Shown here: in pieces, positions 55,630-64,000 of the stretch
How positions within the stretch are numbered: position 1 is the first letter of the stretch
How the letters are laid out: every line of letters starts with the position of its first letter
Source of the DNA: an uncultured Pseudomonadales bacterium
Lineage (GTDB): Bacteria > Pseudomonadota > Gammaproteobacteria > Pseudomonadales > Azotimanducaceae
Length of the DNA stretch: 64,000 nt
NCBI GenBank assembly: GCA_937775265.1
Contig: CALKBV010000006.1
Location: 1 to 64,000 of the forward strand
Direction of reading: 5' to 3'
Notes under the pieces: generated by a model
Told to the model about the DNA's origin: nothing
The model's database searches: none
What the model saw: only the letters and a program-made list of their open reading frames with translations
Program-made: the position numbers and the translations under genes

Positions 55630-55781
55630 GTTTTCGGATCGAAGTAAAGAACCGGAGTAAGGAACGGGAGCAAAGCCTCGGGGTAAAGTTCCAGAGCATA
55701 CAAGATCAGCGAATTGCTGGAACACCTGTGAGTACATGAAACCGAAAATTCAAAGGTGGTTTTAACCCCGGCCTGACGTAC

Positions 55782-56462
55782 CTATGTCAAATTGTTAGAT
55801 TGAATGAGTTGCAGCGATTTCTGGTAGTGGTATCGCATCTGGTCCTGATCGTATCGATGTTCGGTACCAACCGGACAGGCATTTCGCGCGAGGCACTGAT
55901 ATGCACAGGCTGACCCCTCCCTTACCCTTTCGCCCATACAAGCCTGCAAATCAAACGTAACCCCGGGGGCACCAACCGGGCATGCTTCAACACATGGTCT
56001 GGTGATACATTTGCCGCAGGGCGCCTCCACTACGTTGTTAGTCTGAGTCTCATCATGAGTTTCATAAAAGGTATTCGCCAGCACGACGACCCTGTAAGCA
56101 AACCAGGTTCCATGAATGGCATTAATCCCGATCCCCAGCGCCGAATCAGCATGCCAGCCCAGTTGTTTCCCCAACCCCCGCAAATCAATCTGAAGATCGG
56201 CGGATGGATAAAGAACCAGATAATGCGCGCAACCAATCCGTTGAAGAAAATCTTCGACCATTTTAATCGACATGCAATCCAGTGGGTCGCTTCCTGTCAG
56301 TGGTTCGTCCAGCGATTTCCAAAAACCAGAACCAGCATGCCCAAAGACCAATAGCTGGTTATAGTCACCGGCAATCTCAGGCAGCCCTATTGCTACTGTA
56401 GAAACCTCAAGGGCTGCCTGTAATGTGAAGCCTTTCTGATAGAGCAGCGTGTCTATTGGCAA
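55782..56462 (-). CDS. ferredoxin-like iron-sulfur protein
   Basis: A 226-residue protein. The C-terminal part has the Cys pattern APCGKCITRPCVEACPVG (CxxCxxxxCxxxCP) and then C-MGERVREGSACAYQCLARNACPVG, enough for two [4Fe-4S] clusters. The N-terminal 130 residues (LLVFGHAGSGFWKSL, GIGINAIHGTWFAYR) resemble the front part of QueG-like or DUF1730-type iron-sulfur proteins, with no full cobalamin domain. It is the second gene after the carboxylesterase with a 10-base overlap. The pairing is unusual and its function is unknown. Confidence 0.7.
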   Translation of the reverse strand: MPIDTLLYQKGFTLQAALEVSTVAIGLPEIAGDYNQLLVFGHAGSGFWKSLDEPLTGSDPLDCMSIKMVEDFLQRIGCAHYLVLYPSADLQIDLRGLGKQLGWHADSALGIGINAIHGTWFAYRVVVLANTFYETHDETQTNNVVEAPCGKCITRPCVEACPVGAPGVTFDLQACMGERVREGSACAYQCLARNACPVGTEHRYDQDQMRYHYQKSLQLIQSNNLT

Positions 56463-58276
56463 CCGAGTGACTCGTACTCTGTCTGGTTAAAGTCAGCGTT
56501 GCGGAACACCGATCGATAACTCTGGCATTTCTCGTCCTGTGAACCAAAATCCTCAGCTAGGAAGCCTGCCCGCAATCCTTCTTTTGTGAGAACCTCCCGT
56601 TCCATGCGTATGCCACCGTCCAGCTCGGTATCGAGCACGATAAAGTTACCCGGGGCGTCCGTCATCCATGGTAACCATTGACGTTCCTGACCATCAGCAC
56701 CGAACCCAGGATTACCTGTACGGGCAAATTGCGCCCAATAAGACGTCATTGAGTTCGAGAGCAGTGACAGGTCATCAAACGTTGAGTCTGGAAAAAGAAT
56801 CTTCATCGGGTCGGGGAAATACCCAAAGACAAAAAAGAGTTCGATAGCATGCGCAGCACCAAACAACTTCTGAAAGTCCACGAAACCCAGGTTTCTCCAG
56901 TCATCCGCATCGAACCGATAGGAAAACACAGACTCAGGTTGGTCCTGGCTGATTGCCTGGGCAATTTCGTCAACGCCCCGGACTCGCCAGAACTGGCTAC
57001 CGTACTTAACATCTCTGCTGTAGGCGGTTGGGTTTTTGATTGTCGTAGGAAACCCATTAACAGAATCAACATATTCCGGAAGAAACGCCATAAAGAGCGC
57101 GACTTCATCACGATTAGTGCCAAGAATCACCGGGACATTTGCATAGAGAGTTGGGTCTGAAAAAATTTCGATGGTAGACATTTCCGGCAAAACGTAGCCA
57201 TCCCCGATAAGAAGCGGCATATCAATCATGCCGGCAAAACTGGCATCGAAAATTTCGAAAATGTCCTGCAGTGATAGATTCCTCATCCAGCTAGAGAGTT
57301 CTTCCGCCTCGAGTTCGCTCTGCATAACAATCGCAGACGATTTTCCCGGTGCTCGCCCTGATCGAACAAGCCAGTTCGCGGTCATTTCCTGCGAAGTCAT
57401 CACGTTATTATCACCCTGACTTTTCCACGGAACCTGCGCCTGCTCCCGGGTAAAAATGTTAAGGCCACCGCTTTGGACAATCGCTCTGTGAAACAAACCT
57501 TTTGCCAGCGGTGATGCCATCAGGCTGAGAACATTAAAACCACCGGCGGATTCACCATAAATGGTGACATTTGCTGGATTGCCGCCAAACGCTGCAATGT
57601 TCTCCTGAACCCAACCAAGCGCCGATATCAGGTCCAGCGTCCCGTAGTTCCCGGAGGCATCCTCCCGAGTGCCTGAAGTCTCCCTGAGGGCATCATGGAA
57701 AAACCATCCCATTGGGCCCAACCGATAGTTGACACTGACTACGATCACTTTTTGCTCGGTAGCCATCATCGAGCCGTCATAAATCTGGACTAAATCACTG
57801 CCACCACTTCCAACGGTGTTACCTCCCCCATGAATCCAAAACATGACAGGTAAGGCCTCATCAGATGTCGGGACACCATCTTTGTGGTAGGTCGGTGCCC
57901 AGACATTCAGTCGAAGGCAGTCTTCAACACCAACATAAGCCCTGTCGGCGTCAATATTTGCGATTACCGGTAGCTGAGGACACTGGGCACCATAGCCTAG
58001 CATTTCCTTACGCCCCTCCCATGGTAACGCCCTCAGCGGCGCCTTCCACCTAAGGTCACCGACCGGGGGCTGGGCATACGGAATCCCCAGCCAGACATGT
58101 GCACCGTGCTTACCTTGCAATCCAATAATGTCGCCCGTCGACAGCGTCCTCACGGAGGAAGGGGATGTTATTTTTACGGCTTCTTCTTCAGGACTTAAGT
58201 AGCTGCAGACTCCAACAGCAGAACCAACTGCGATGAGGACAACAAAAAGCAGCAGTAGTAGAATAAATCTCAGCAT
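56453..58276 (-). CDS. type-B carboxylesterase
   Basis: A 607-residue protein with an N-terminal membrane segment (FILLLLLFVVLIAVGSAVGV) acting as signal or anchor. The family features are WLGIPYAQPPVGDLRWKAP, EDCLRLNVWAP, the oxyanion loop WIHGGGNTVGSG and the nucleophile Ser in IYGESAGGFNVLSL; a later FGAAHAIELFFVFG holds the His and IGTNRDE-like LGTNRDEVALF the acid. Probably a periplasmic or surface-facing esterase. It overlaps the iron-sulfur gene by 10 bases. Confidence 0.88.
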   Translation of the reverse strand: MLRFILLLLLFVVLIAVGSAVGVCSYLSPEEEAVKITSPSSVRTLSTGDIIGLQGKHGAHVWLGIPYAQPPVGDLRWKAPLRALPWEGRKEMLGYGAQCPQLPVIANIDADRAYVGVEDCLRLNVWAPTYHKDGVPTSDEALPVMFWIHGGGNTVGSGGSDLVQIYDGSMMATEQKVIVVSVNYRLGPMGWFFHDALRETSGTREDASGNYGTLDLISALGWVQENIAAFGGNPANVTIYGESAGGFNVLSLMASPLAKGLFHRAIVQSGGLNIFTREQAQVPWKSQGDNNVMTSQEMTANWLVRSGRAPGKSSAIVMQSELEAEELSSWMRNLSLQDIFEIFDASFAGMIDMPLLIGDGYVLPEMSTIEIFSDPTLYANVPVILGTNRDEVALFMAFLPEYVDSVNGFPTTIKNPTAYSRDVKYGSQFWRVRGVDEIAQAISQDQPESVFSYRFDADDWRNLGFVDFQKLFGAAHAIELFFVFGYFPDPMKILFPDSTFDDLSLLSNSMTSYWAQFARTGNPGFGADGQERQWLPWMTDAPGNFIVLDTELDGGIRMEREVLTKEGLRAGFLAEDFGSQDEKCQSYRSVFRNADFNQTEYESLGCQ

Positions 58277-58446
58277 GCTTGGTTCATAACCATCTGATTG
58301 AGTTTTAGGTTATACCACTAATCACGCAGCGAATTTACAGTAATATGTGAGTCACCACAGTTTTTACTTCAGCGGCACAATTAGTTTAGGATCAGACACT
58401 TATCGTCACCTTTTTAATCGCACTTTTTACAATAAGAGGAGTCACC

Positions 58447-58794
58447 ATGATTGTTGTTGTAGCGGCACTAAAATTTGAAACACAGGAAGCCAGAGACACG
58501 GCCGTAGAAGTTACCCGGGATGTGCAGTTGGCGACACGGGAAGAAGAAGCAGGATGTTACGACTATTGCTTCGCCCCCGATCCTTCTATCCCAACCCGAA
58601 TTCAGGTTTACGAATTATGGGAAGACAGCGACTCCCTGGCGGCACATTTCGAACATCCTAACTACGCCAAGATGGTTGAAGTTCTTGGTCAGGCTGGTGT
58701 CGTCGAAAGCGTCAACCAAGCTTACCTGGTCGAAAAAGGCGAACCTGTCTACGGCCCGAACGGAGAACGTAAGGAAGCATTCTTTCAAGACTAA
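58447..58794 (+). CDS. antibiotic biosynthesis monooxygenase (ABM)-domain protein
   Basis: A 115-residue ferredoxin-like-fold protein. VVAALKFETQEARDTAVE opens the domain; EEEAGCYDYCFAPDPSIPTRIQVYELWEDSDSLAAHFEHPNY is the typical core with the W-x-D-xx-A-x-x-x-H motif. AGGAG lies 7 bases before the ATG. ABM proteins act as cofactor-free oxygenases of phenolic rings or as heme-degrading enzymes. First gene of the run to 63795, about 55 bases before the amidohydrolase. Confidence 0.82.
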   Translation: MIVVVAALKFETQEARDTAVEVTRDVQLATREEEAGCYDYCFAPDPSIPTRIQVYELWEDSDSLAAHFEHPNYAKMVEVLGQAGVVESVNQAYLVEKGEPVYGPNGERKEAFFQD

Positions 58795-58848
58795 GAGTCT
58801 TCAGGATTAAGCGCGCGAAAACTATTGCGACTAGCCCAGGATAACGAC

Positions 58849-60102
58849 ATGGACCAGATATTTACCAACGCAAACCTGTTCACTGCAACAGACCACAACG
58901 CGATCACCCACGGTGCCGTCTGGGTGGAAGGAAACCGAATTAAGTACGCAGGCCCAGGCGATAAATTACCCAACACACCTGCGGATACTATTCATCATGA
59001 CGTTAATGGGAAATTTATAATGCCTGGCATGACAGAAACTCATGCTCATTTGTCATTCGCCGATGCCAGTCCGTTTGGGATTGGTGACACGAATGTCGAA
59101 TCTGCAACCGTCACTGCGGTACGAAATTCCCGGCTGATGCTGGCATCGGGTTTTACCTCTGCCGTGAGTTTCGGGTCAACGTACTGCATAGATGTTGCCC
59201 TTCGAGATGCTATTAACGCCGGAAAAATTATTGGCCCAAGGCTGCGTGCCGCTGGTCGAGACCTCGGTGCGACCGCCAGTAATGTCGATTCCGGCGGCGG
59301 TCTTAGTCAGATCGCAGATGGCCCCTGGGCTCTTCGGCAGGCAGTAAGAAAACAGCGAAAATTAGGTGTCGACATCGTCAAAATATTTATTGATGGCGAA
59401 GCCATCAATAGCCAGAACCCCCCGGGTGAACTGTCATTCACCGACGAAGAGGTGAATGCAATCGTAGACGAAGCACACCGGCGAAAAATGCGCGTGGCGT
59501 GCCACGCTCGTTCCGCCGCAGCCGTCAAACAAGCGGTTCGAGCAGGTGTCGATTTCGTTGGGCATGCCAATTACCTGGACGATGAAGCCGTTGAACTGTT
59601 GGCAGCAAAGAAAGATGAGATTTTTGTCGGTCCTGCCATCGCCTGGGAAATCACCTACCTTGAGAAGTGCGAAACGATTGGCGTGACACGCGAAACCGTT
59701 ATCGCTCAGGGATACGAGGCAGAAATAGAAGCCACAGTCGCCACAGTGGCGAAACTCAGGACCGCCGACATCAAACTGGTTGTCGGAGGAGACTATGGTA
59801 TTTCCATTGCTCCCCACGGAACCTATGCGAAGGATCTGGAATATTTCGTGACCTATTTTGGTATGAGTAATGCGGAATCTCTAATTTGTGCCACCAGAAA
59901 CGGAGGGCTTGCATTTGAACCCGACGGCAGTATTGGAACATTGGAAGAAGGCAGCCTGGCCGACCTGGTGATTGTTGATGGAAACCCACTAGAAGATATT
60001 ACGATACTGCAGGATCATCAGAACCTGACCGTGATGAAGGACGGCATTTTGTACCAGAACCTGGAAAATCCGAATCCGTACCTGGCAAACACAACCGAAT
60101 AG
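58849..60102 (+). CDS. metal-dependent amidohydrolase
   Basis: A 417-residue protein; ATG 58849 has AGGA 8 bases upstream, better than the TTG at 58825. Motifs: the HxH pair in ETHAHLSF, a Lys in DIVKIFIDGEA, a His in VACHARSAAAVK, HANYLDD, and the Asp in VVGGDYGIS. This is the imidazolonepropionase/prolidase-like amidohydrolase group (GSIGTLEEGSLADLVIVDGNPLEDI). Hydrolyses an amide, carbamate or lactone. It is 6 bases before the PLP enzyme, so the two are cotranscribed. Confidence 0.88.
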   Translation: MDQIFTNANLFTATDHNAITHGAVWVEGNRIKYAGPGDKLPNTPADTIHHDVNGKFIMPGMTETHAHLSFADASPFGIGDTNVESATVTAVRNSRLMLASGFTSAVSFGSTYCIDVALRDAINAGKIIGPRLRAAGRDLGATASNVDSGGGLSQIADGPWALRQAVRKQRKLGVDIVKIFIDGEAINSQNPPGELSFTDEEVNAIVDEAHRRKMRVACHARSAAAVKQAVRAGVDFVGHANYLDDEAVELLAAKKDEIFVGPAIAWEITYLEKCETIGVTRETVIAQGYEAEIEATVATVAKLRTADIKLVVGGDYGISIAPHGTYAKDLEYFVTYFGMSNAESLICATRNGGLAFEPDGSIGTLEEGSLADLVIVDGNPLEDITILQDHQNLTVMKDGILYQNLENPNPYLANTTE

Positions 60103-60108
60103 AGAATC

Positions 60109-61350
60109 ATGATGCTGAAGAACATGCCGGATACCGGAACTGACTGGGATTCACTCAGGGCCGAGATGATTATTCGCGGAGGTAACGACGCAAAGTGGCG
60201 TGAAGGTAAAACAGCGGTGTATGTTTTCAATGCCGGTGAAGACGTCGCCAAGGTTCAAAAAGAAGCGTACACCATGTACATGTCTGAGAACGGACTGGGC
60301 CCCCTCGCCTTCCCGAGCCTTAAGCAGATGGAAGACGAAGTCATTGGCATGGGACTAAGCCTCCTTCACGCCCCTGAGCATGCAGCCGGTAACATAACCT
60401 CCGGTGGCACCGATTCCATTAGCATGGCAGTGAAAGCGTCACGCGACTACGCCCGGGCAACGAAAGATACCGCTGGCACCCTAAATATTGTCGCACCCTA
60501 CTCCGCTCACCCAGCTTTCGATAAAGCCGCCATGATGATGAACTTGGAACTACGCCGGGTGCCTGTGGCTGGCAACTTACTAGCAGACGTGGCCGCAATG
60601 TCTGCGGCCTGTGACGACAATACAATTATGCTAGTAGGTTCTGCGCCCAGTTTTCCTTATGGTCTGATCGACCCGATAACCGAACTCGGCGAACTCGCGG
60701 AACAAAAAAACCTGTGGTTACATGTTGATGCTTGCGTGGGCGGGTACATCGCACCATTCGTTCGAATGAACGGGGGCGATGTTCCTCCTTTTGATTTTGA
60801 AATCTCAGGTGTTCGATCCATGTCAGCGGACCTTCACAAATATGGTTACTGCGCAAAGGGAGCCTCCACCGTTCTGTTTAGTGACGAATCATTACGACAG
60901 CACATGATCTTCGATTGCGCCGACTGGCCCGGCGGGCGGATGGTCACGCCAACACTGGCGGGCACACGCCCCGGAGGGGCTATCTCTGCTGCCTGGGCTG
61001 TAATGAACTATCTTGGGGTGGAAGGCTATCGCGCAAAACACAAACTGGTGACCAATGCCCGCGAAGCGATTGAGAAGAGCGTTATTCAGCTTGGATTCCA
61101 TATACTAGGCGAGCCTCAACTCGGTATCGTTGCGTTCAGTCATCCTACAGAGAATGTATTCGCCATCTACAAGCAAATGTATAACCGCGGATGGTTTACT
61201 AGCCTAACAACAGACCCCAAAGCACTACATCTGATGTTATCTCCATTTCACGCAGAGGTGACAGACACATACCTTAAAGACCTAAAGGACTCACTCAAGG
61301 CCGTTCAGTCCGGCGACAAGGATGCGGTAACAGAATCACGATATAGCTAG
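60109..61350 (+). CDS. PLP-dependent lyase, sphingosine-1-phosphate-lyase-like
   Basis: A 413-residue group II decarboxylase-type protein. ITSGGTDSISMAVKASRDY is the phosphate-binding turn, HVDACVGGYIAPF holds the ring-nitrogen Asp, and the Schiff-base Lys is K244 in SADLHKYGYCAKGAS. DWPGGRMVTPTLAGTRPGG resembles the sphingosine-1-phosphate lyase branch, not glutamate decarboxylase. In the catabolic context it may cleave or decarboxylate an amino compound. Bacterial S1P-lyase homologues have varied, mostly untested substrates. Confidence 0.88.
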   Translation: MMLKNMPDTGTDWDSLRAEMIIRGGNDAKWREGKTAVYVFNAGEDVAKVQKEAYTMYMSENGLGPLAFPSLKQMEDEVIGMGLSLLHAPEHAAGNITSGGTDSISMAVKASRDYARATKDTAGTLNIVAPYSAHPAFDKAAMMMNLELRRVPVAGNLLADVAAMSAACDDNTIMLVGSAPSFPYGLIDPITELGELAEQKNLWLHVDACVGGYIAPFVRMNGGDVPPFDFEISGVRSMSADLHKYGYCAKGASTVLFSDESLRQHMIFDCADWPGGRMVTPTLAGTRPGGAISAAWAVMNYLGVEGYRAKHKLVTNAREAIEKSVIQLGFHILGEPQLGIVAFSHPTENVFAIYKQMYNRGWFTSLTTDPKALHLMLSPFHAEVTDTYLKDLKDSLKAVQSGDKDAVTESRYS

Positions 61351-61498
61351 CTCACGCCCCACACTTCACATGCGAACCAATAGAATGCGCCATTGTTATA
61401 CTGTTAGAAAAAAGACAACAACTTGACGGGAAATAGCCACGACGGTGTATAGCTCCCGAAAAGTAACATCCCTATAAAAACAAAACCAGGAGACACCC

Positions 61499-63103
61499 AT
61501 GAGCTACCAGTGGAGCTACGGAGATATTCTTGAGGCTGTAGAAAAAATCACACCAGAAGATCAGCCAGCATTGATTCACGGTGATCGAGTGACTAACTGG
61601 GGGGACTTCGTCCGCAGAACCAACAACCTCGCACGCAACCTTTTGGCCAGTGGTGTTCAACCTGGCGAAAAAATCGCTTTCTATATGCGGAACTGTCCTG
61701 AATACAGCGAGGGAATAGCTGCCAGCTTCAAAGCCGGTTTAACACATGTAAACGTGAACTACCGGTATATTGAGCACGAACTTATCTACCTGATCGATAA
61801 CTCTGATGCGACCGTTGTCGTTTACCACTCAGAGTTCCAGCACTATGTAGATGAAATAAAAAACCAATTGCCAGGCGTGAAGCACTGGCTGGCCGTGGAC
61901 AATGGAAACGCGTCCAGCTATGAAGATATGGCGAACAATGGAGACGGCTCATCTCCCGGCGTCAAACACAGCGCCGATGACCTGTTATTCCTTTATACCG
62001 GAGGTACGACGGGGATGCCTAAAGGTGTCATGTGGCGCCACAGTGACCTTTTCCAGGTGCTCGGCGCCGGTGGCAACCCGCGCCTGGGCACTCCACCCTG
62101 CGCGGACCTGGCAGAGTTATTGGAACGGCTTAAGGTCAGTCCAAGAACAGTTAACTTGCCCCTTCCACCCATTATGCACGGCACGGGATTATTATCCGCG
62201 GTCGGCGCGATGGCAGCAGGTGGCACGTGCATCACACTCACCAGTAAAAGTTTTGAGCCGGGACTCGCCCTGGAAAACATCACTAAACACAAGATAACCC
62301 AGGTCACCATTGTTGGCGATGCTTTTGCCAGACCGATGCTCGAAGTGCTTGATGAGAACCCTGGGAAATACGATATCTCGTCAGTCGGCGTGATCAATTC
62401 CTCAGGTGTAATGTGGACCCGGGAAATCAAGGCGGGGCTTTTAAAACACAACGAAAACCTCCTGCTGTCCGATGCATTTTCATCATCAGAAGCGATAGGT
62501 CTTGGAACATCCTTGATGACCAAAGATCAAACCATTGATGTCGCCAAGTTTGCACTTGGACCAAACTGCACAGTCTTCTCTGAAAATTTAATGGAAGTGA
62601 AACCGGGCACCGGTGAATCCGGCATGGTCGCTGTAAAGGGCTTTCTGCCTGTCGGTTACTATAAGGACCAGCAGAAAACAGACAAAACATTCATGGTCAT
62701 TGATGGCGTACGCTACTCGATACCGGGCGACTGGGTTCGTGTCGAGGATGATGGATCACTCACGCTTCTCGGTCGTGGCAGCAACTGTATCAACACTGCC
62801 GGTGAAAAAGTTTATCCCGAGGAAGTAGAAGAGGCCCTTAAGTTCCACGAAACCGTCGCTGACGCACTTGTTGTCGGCGTGAAAGATGCAAAATGGGGGC
62901 AGTCGATCACTGCAGTAGTACAGCCAAATGAAGGCTGCGTGATCGATGAACTGGCGTTGAAGGAATTCTCTAGAAAACACCTCGCCGCCTACAAACTGCC
63001 CAAGATGATCCTAACCAAGGACAACCTTAACCGTGCTCCCAACGGCAAAGCCGATTACAAATCCATCCAGAAATATGCAGAACAACAACTGGGGATAAAC
63101 TAA
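61499..63103 (+). CDS. acyl-CoA synthetase (AMP-forming)
   Basis: A 534-residue ANL-superfamily enzyme with an AGGAG site. The P-loop is FLYTGGTTGMPKGVMW, then GDWVRVEDDGSLTLLGR and GRGSNCINTAGEKVYPEEVEEAL for the hinge and CoA region, and the catalytic Lys in NRAPNGKADYKS. It activates a carboxylic acid as acyl-AMP, then acyl-CoA. About 150 bases separate it from the PLP enzyme; the GST follows after 2 bases. Confidence 0.92.
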   Translation: MSYQWSYGDILEAVEKITPEDQPALIHGDRVTNWGDFVRRTNNLARNLLASGVQPGEKIAFYMRNCPEYSEGIAASFKAGLTHVNVNYRYIEHELIYLIDNSDATVVVYHSEFQHYVDEIKNQLPGVKHWLAVDNGNASSYEDMANNGDGSSPGVKHSADDLLFLYTGGTTGMPKGVMWRHSDLFQVLGAGGNPRLGTPPCADLAELLERLKVSPRTVNLPLPPIMHGTGLLSAVGAMAAGGTCITLTSKSFEPGLALENITKHKITQVTIVGDAFARPMLEVLDENPGKYDISSVGVINSSGVMWTREIKAGLLKHNENLLLSDAFSSSEAIGLGTSLMTKDQTIDVAKFALGPNCTVFSENLMEVKPGTGESGMVAVKGFLPVGYYKDQQKTDKTFMVIDGVRYSIPGDWVRVEDDGSLTLLGRGSNCINTAGEKVYPEEVEEALKFHETVADALVVGVKDAKWGQSITAVVQPNEGCVIDELALKEFSRKHLAAYKLPKMILTKDNLNRAPNGKADYKSIQKYAEQQLGIN

Positions 63104-63105
63104 AC

Positions 63106-63795
63106 ATGAACTCCAACGCCCACGCCCACAAAATTACCGTTTGGGGGCGGCGCAATTCCATGAATGTACAAAAAGTGATGTGGACGCTGGGTGAGCTGGA
63201 CCTGGATTACCAGAGAAATGACATGGCGGGCTCCTTCGGCATAGATGATCAGTACACAGCGAAGAACCCGAATGCCGTTGTTCCTACTATAGATGACGGC
63301 GAACTGACGCTGTACGAATCCAATGCATGTGTCCGCTACCTCGCGCGACAATATGGAACGGGATCACTGTGCCCCTCGAACCTAAAAGATGCAGCCCTTG
63401 CTGATCAGTGGATGGACTGGCAATGCAGCACGCTCGGAAGCGGGTTCTTTATGATCTTTATGAACAAAATTCGGGTACCTGCTGAAAAGAGCAGCCAGGA
63501 CCAGATCACCAAAGGTGAGCAACAAACCGCGCACCTGTTGCGACAACTGGAAACGAAGCTTGCGCAAACTGATTACCTGGTGGGAAATACGCTCACCATG
63601 GCCGATATTCCTATCGGCGCCATGTTGTATCGCTACTTTATGATGGACATCGAAAGACCATCCCTGCCAGCCGTTTGCGCTTACTATCAAAGACTAACGG
63701 CAAGACAGGACTATCAAAAACATGTGATGATCCCGTTCGGTAGAAACTCTGATGAGTGGCTCAGCGAAGAGAAACGCAACGCTGGGCTTCAGTAG
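63106..63795 (+). CDS. glutathione S-transferase
   Basis: A 229-residue GST. The N-terminal thioredoxin fold begins ITVWGRRNSMNVQKVMWTLGEL with Ser or Asn in the active-site loop; PNAVVPTIDDGELTLYESNACVRYLARQYG contains the cis-Pro and the SNA-type glutathione motif. The helical domain shows DYLVGNTLTMADIPIGAMLYR. Class resembles bacterial theta/nu-like GSTs. It shares an operon with the ligase; a role in ring opening, dehalogenation or detoxification of a pathway intermediate is inferred. Confidence 0.9.
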   Translation: MNSNAHAHKITVWGRRNSMNVQKVMWTLGELDLDYQRNDMAGSFGIDDQYTAKNPNAVVPTIDDGELTLYESNACVRYLARQYGTGSLCPSNLKDAALADQWMDWQCSTLGSGFFMIFMNKIRVPAEKSSQDQITKGEQQTAHLLRQLETKLAQTDYLVGNTLTMADIPIGAMLYRYFMMDIERPSLPAVCAYYQRLTARQDYQKHVMIPFGRNSDEWLSEEKRNAGLQ

Positions 63796-64000
63796 TCATC
63801 GACTTTGCCACGGTTTTTTTTAACTGAGCCCTGCTTCTTCTTGCCATCGAGTCGCTTGCGCACCGATGACCTGGATGGGCGAGTCTTCCTTCTGGCTTTC
63901 TGGACATGTTGGGATTTTTGAAGCAACTCATCTAGTCGCTCCAGGCCTTCTAATCTGTTTTTTTCCTGGCTCCTGAATTTTTGAGCCTTGATGACGATCA
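63789..64000 (-). CDS. arfB: ArfB-type peptidyl-tRNA hydrolase, C-terminal part (cut by the window edge)
   Basis: Minus-strand frame open to the right edge, ending in TGA at 63789. The visible part reads IVIKAQKFRSQEKNRLEGLE, then a Lys/Arg-rich tail with RKTRPSRSSVRKRLDGKKKQ and KKNRGKVDDY. This is the end of the ArfB (YaeJ) release-factor-like domain followed by the basic tail that enters the empty mRNA channel of stalled ribosomes. The catalytic GGQ motif lies outside the window. It overlaps the GST stop by 7 bases. Confidence 0.85.
   Translation of the reverse strand, partial: IVIKAQKFRSQEKNRLEGLERLDELLQKSQHVQKARRKTRPSRSSVRKRLDGKKKQGSVKKNRGKVDDY

Overview
The window looks like a chromosomal segment of a free-living, probably marine or sediment gammaproteobacterium (or close relative) of moderate GC. 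The evidence is a recC-recB-recD cluster, a YbiT-type ABC-F ATPase, an ArfB-type ribosome-rescue factor at the right edge, pgi, and a very high density of lipid or xenobiotic catabolism families (crotonases, SDRs, alpha/beta hydrolases, a CoA-transferase, an acyl-CoA ligase, GSTs). No rRNA, tRNA, CRISPR, phage or insertion sequence was seen. The taxonomic statement is inference from gene content only.

Layout. 1-16 kb: mostly short transcription units on alternating strands. They hold a GST start, a frame-broken SMP-30-like lipoprotein gene, a phytanoyl-CoA-dioxygenase-like protein, an epoxide hydrolase-like protein, a cupin, a PaaG-like crotonase, an SDR plus hotdog thioesterase pair, a GPH-type transporter, a second SDR followed by an alpha/beta hydrolase, a VOC protein with an exported hydrolase, and an FMN-dependent 2-hydroxy-acid dehydrogenase. 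16.6-29.6 kb: a membrane VTT domain fused to a flavin disulfide oxidoreductase (one frameshift), a GNAT, a degenerate GIY-YIG protein, pgi with a spermidine-synthase-like methyltransferase, an MFS gene (one frameshift), a sulfatase or phosphonate-monoester-hydrolase-like enzyme, a short MutS-like ATPase, and a catabolic run of hydrolase, crotonase and CoA-transferase. 29.6-39 kb: recCBD in overlapping frames, then a PlsC-like acyltransferase. 39-44.4 kb: one very large FecR-domain repeat protein gene built from at least six tandem-repeat families and interrupted by many frame changes. 44.6-64 kb: a broken RidA, MFS, SnoaL, hydrolase, MOSC, M20 peptidase, a zinc-ribbon gene with an in-frame TGA at a conserved cysteine, MBL-fold, SDR plus crotonase, ybiT, a ferredoxin-like gene overlapping a type-B carboxylesterase, and a five-gene run (ABM monooxygenase, amidohydrolase, PLP lyase, acyl-CoA ligase, GST) that reads like a degradation operon.

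Two themes deserve attention. First, the zinc-ribbon gene at 50.6-50.9 kb has TGA exactly where the family has Cys, and coding resemblance continues for 34 codons: selenocysteine, readthrough or a fresh nonsense mutation. Second, at least eleven single-base frame changes can be placed outside the repeat gene, and nine behave as one extra base in the coding strand. Two of these fall on the same hexamer, CTT AGG. Residual insertion errors in the assembly are the simplest explanation and must be excluded before any recoding claim.
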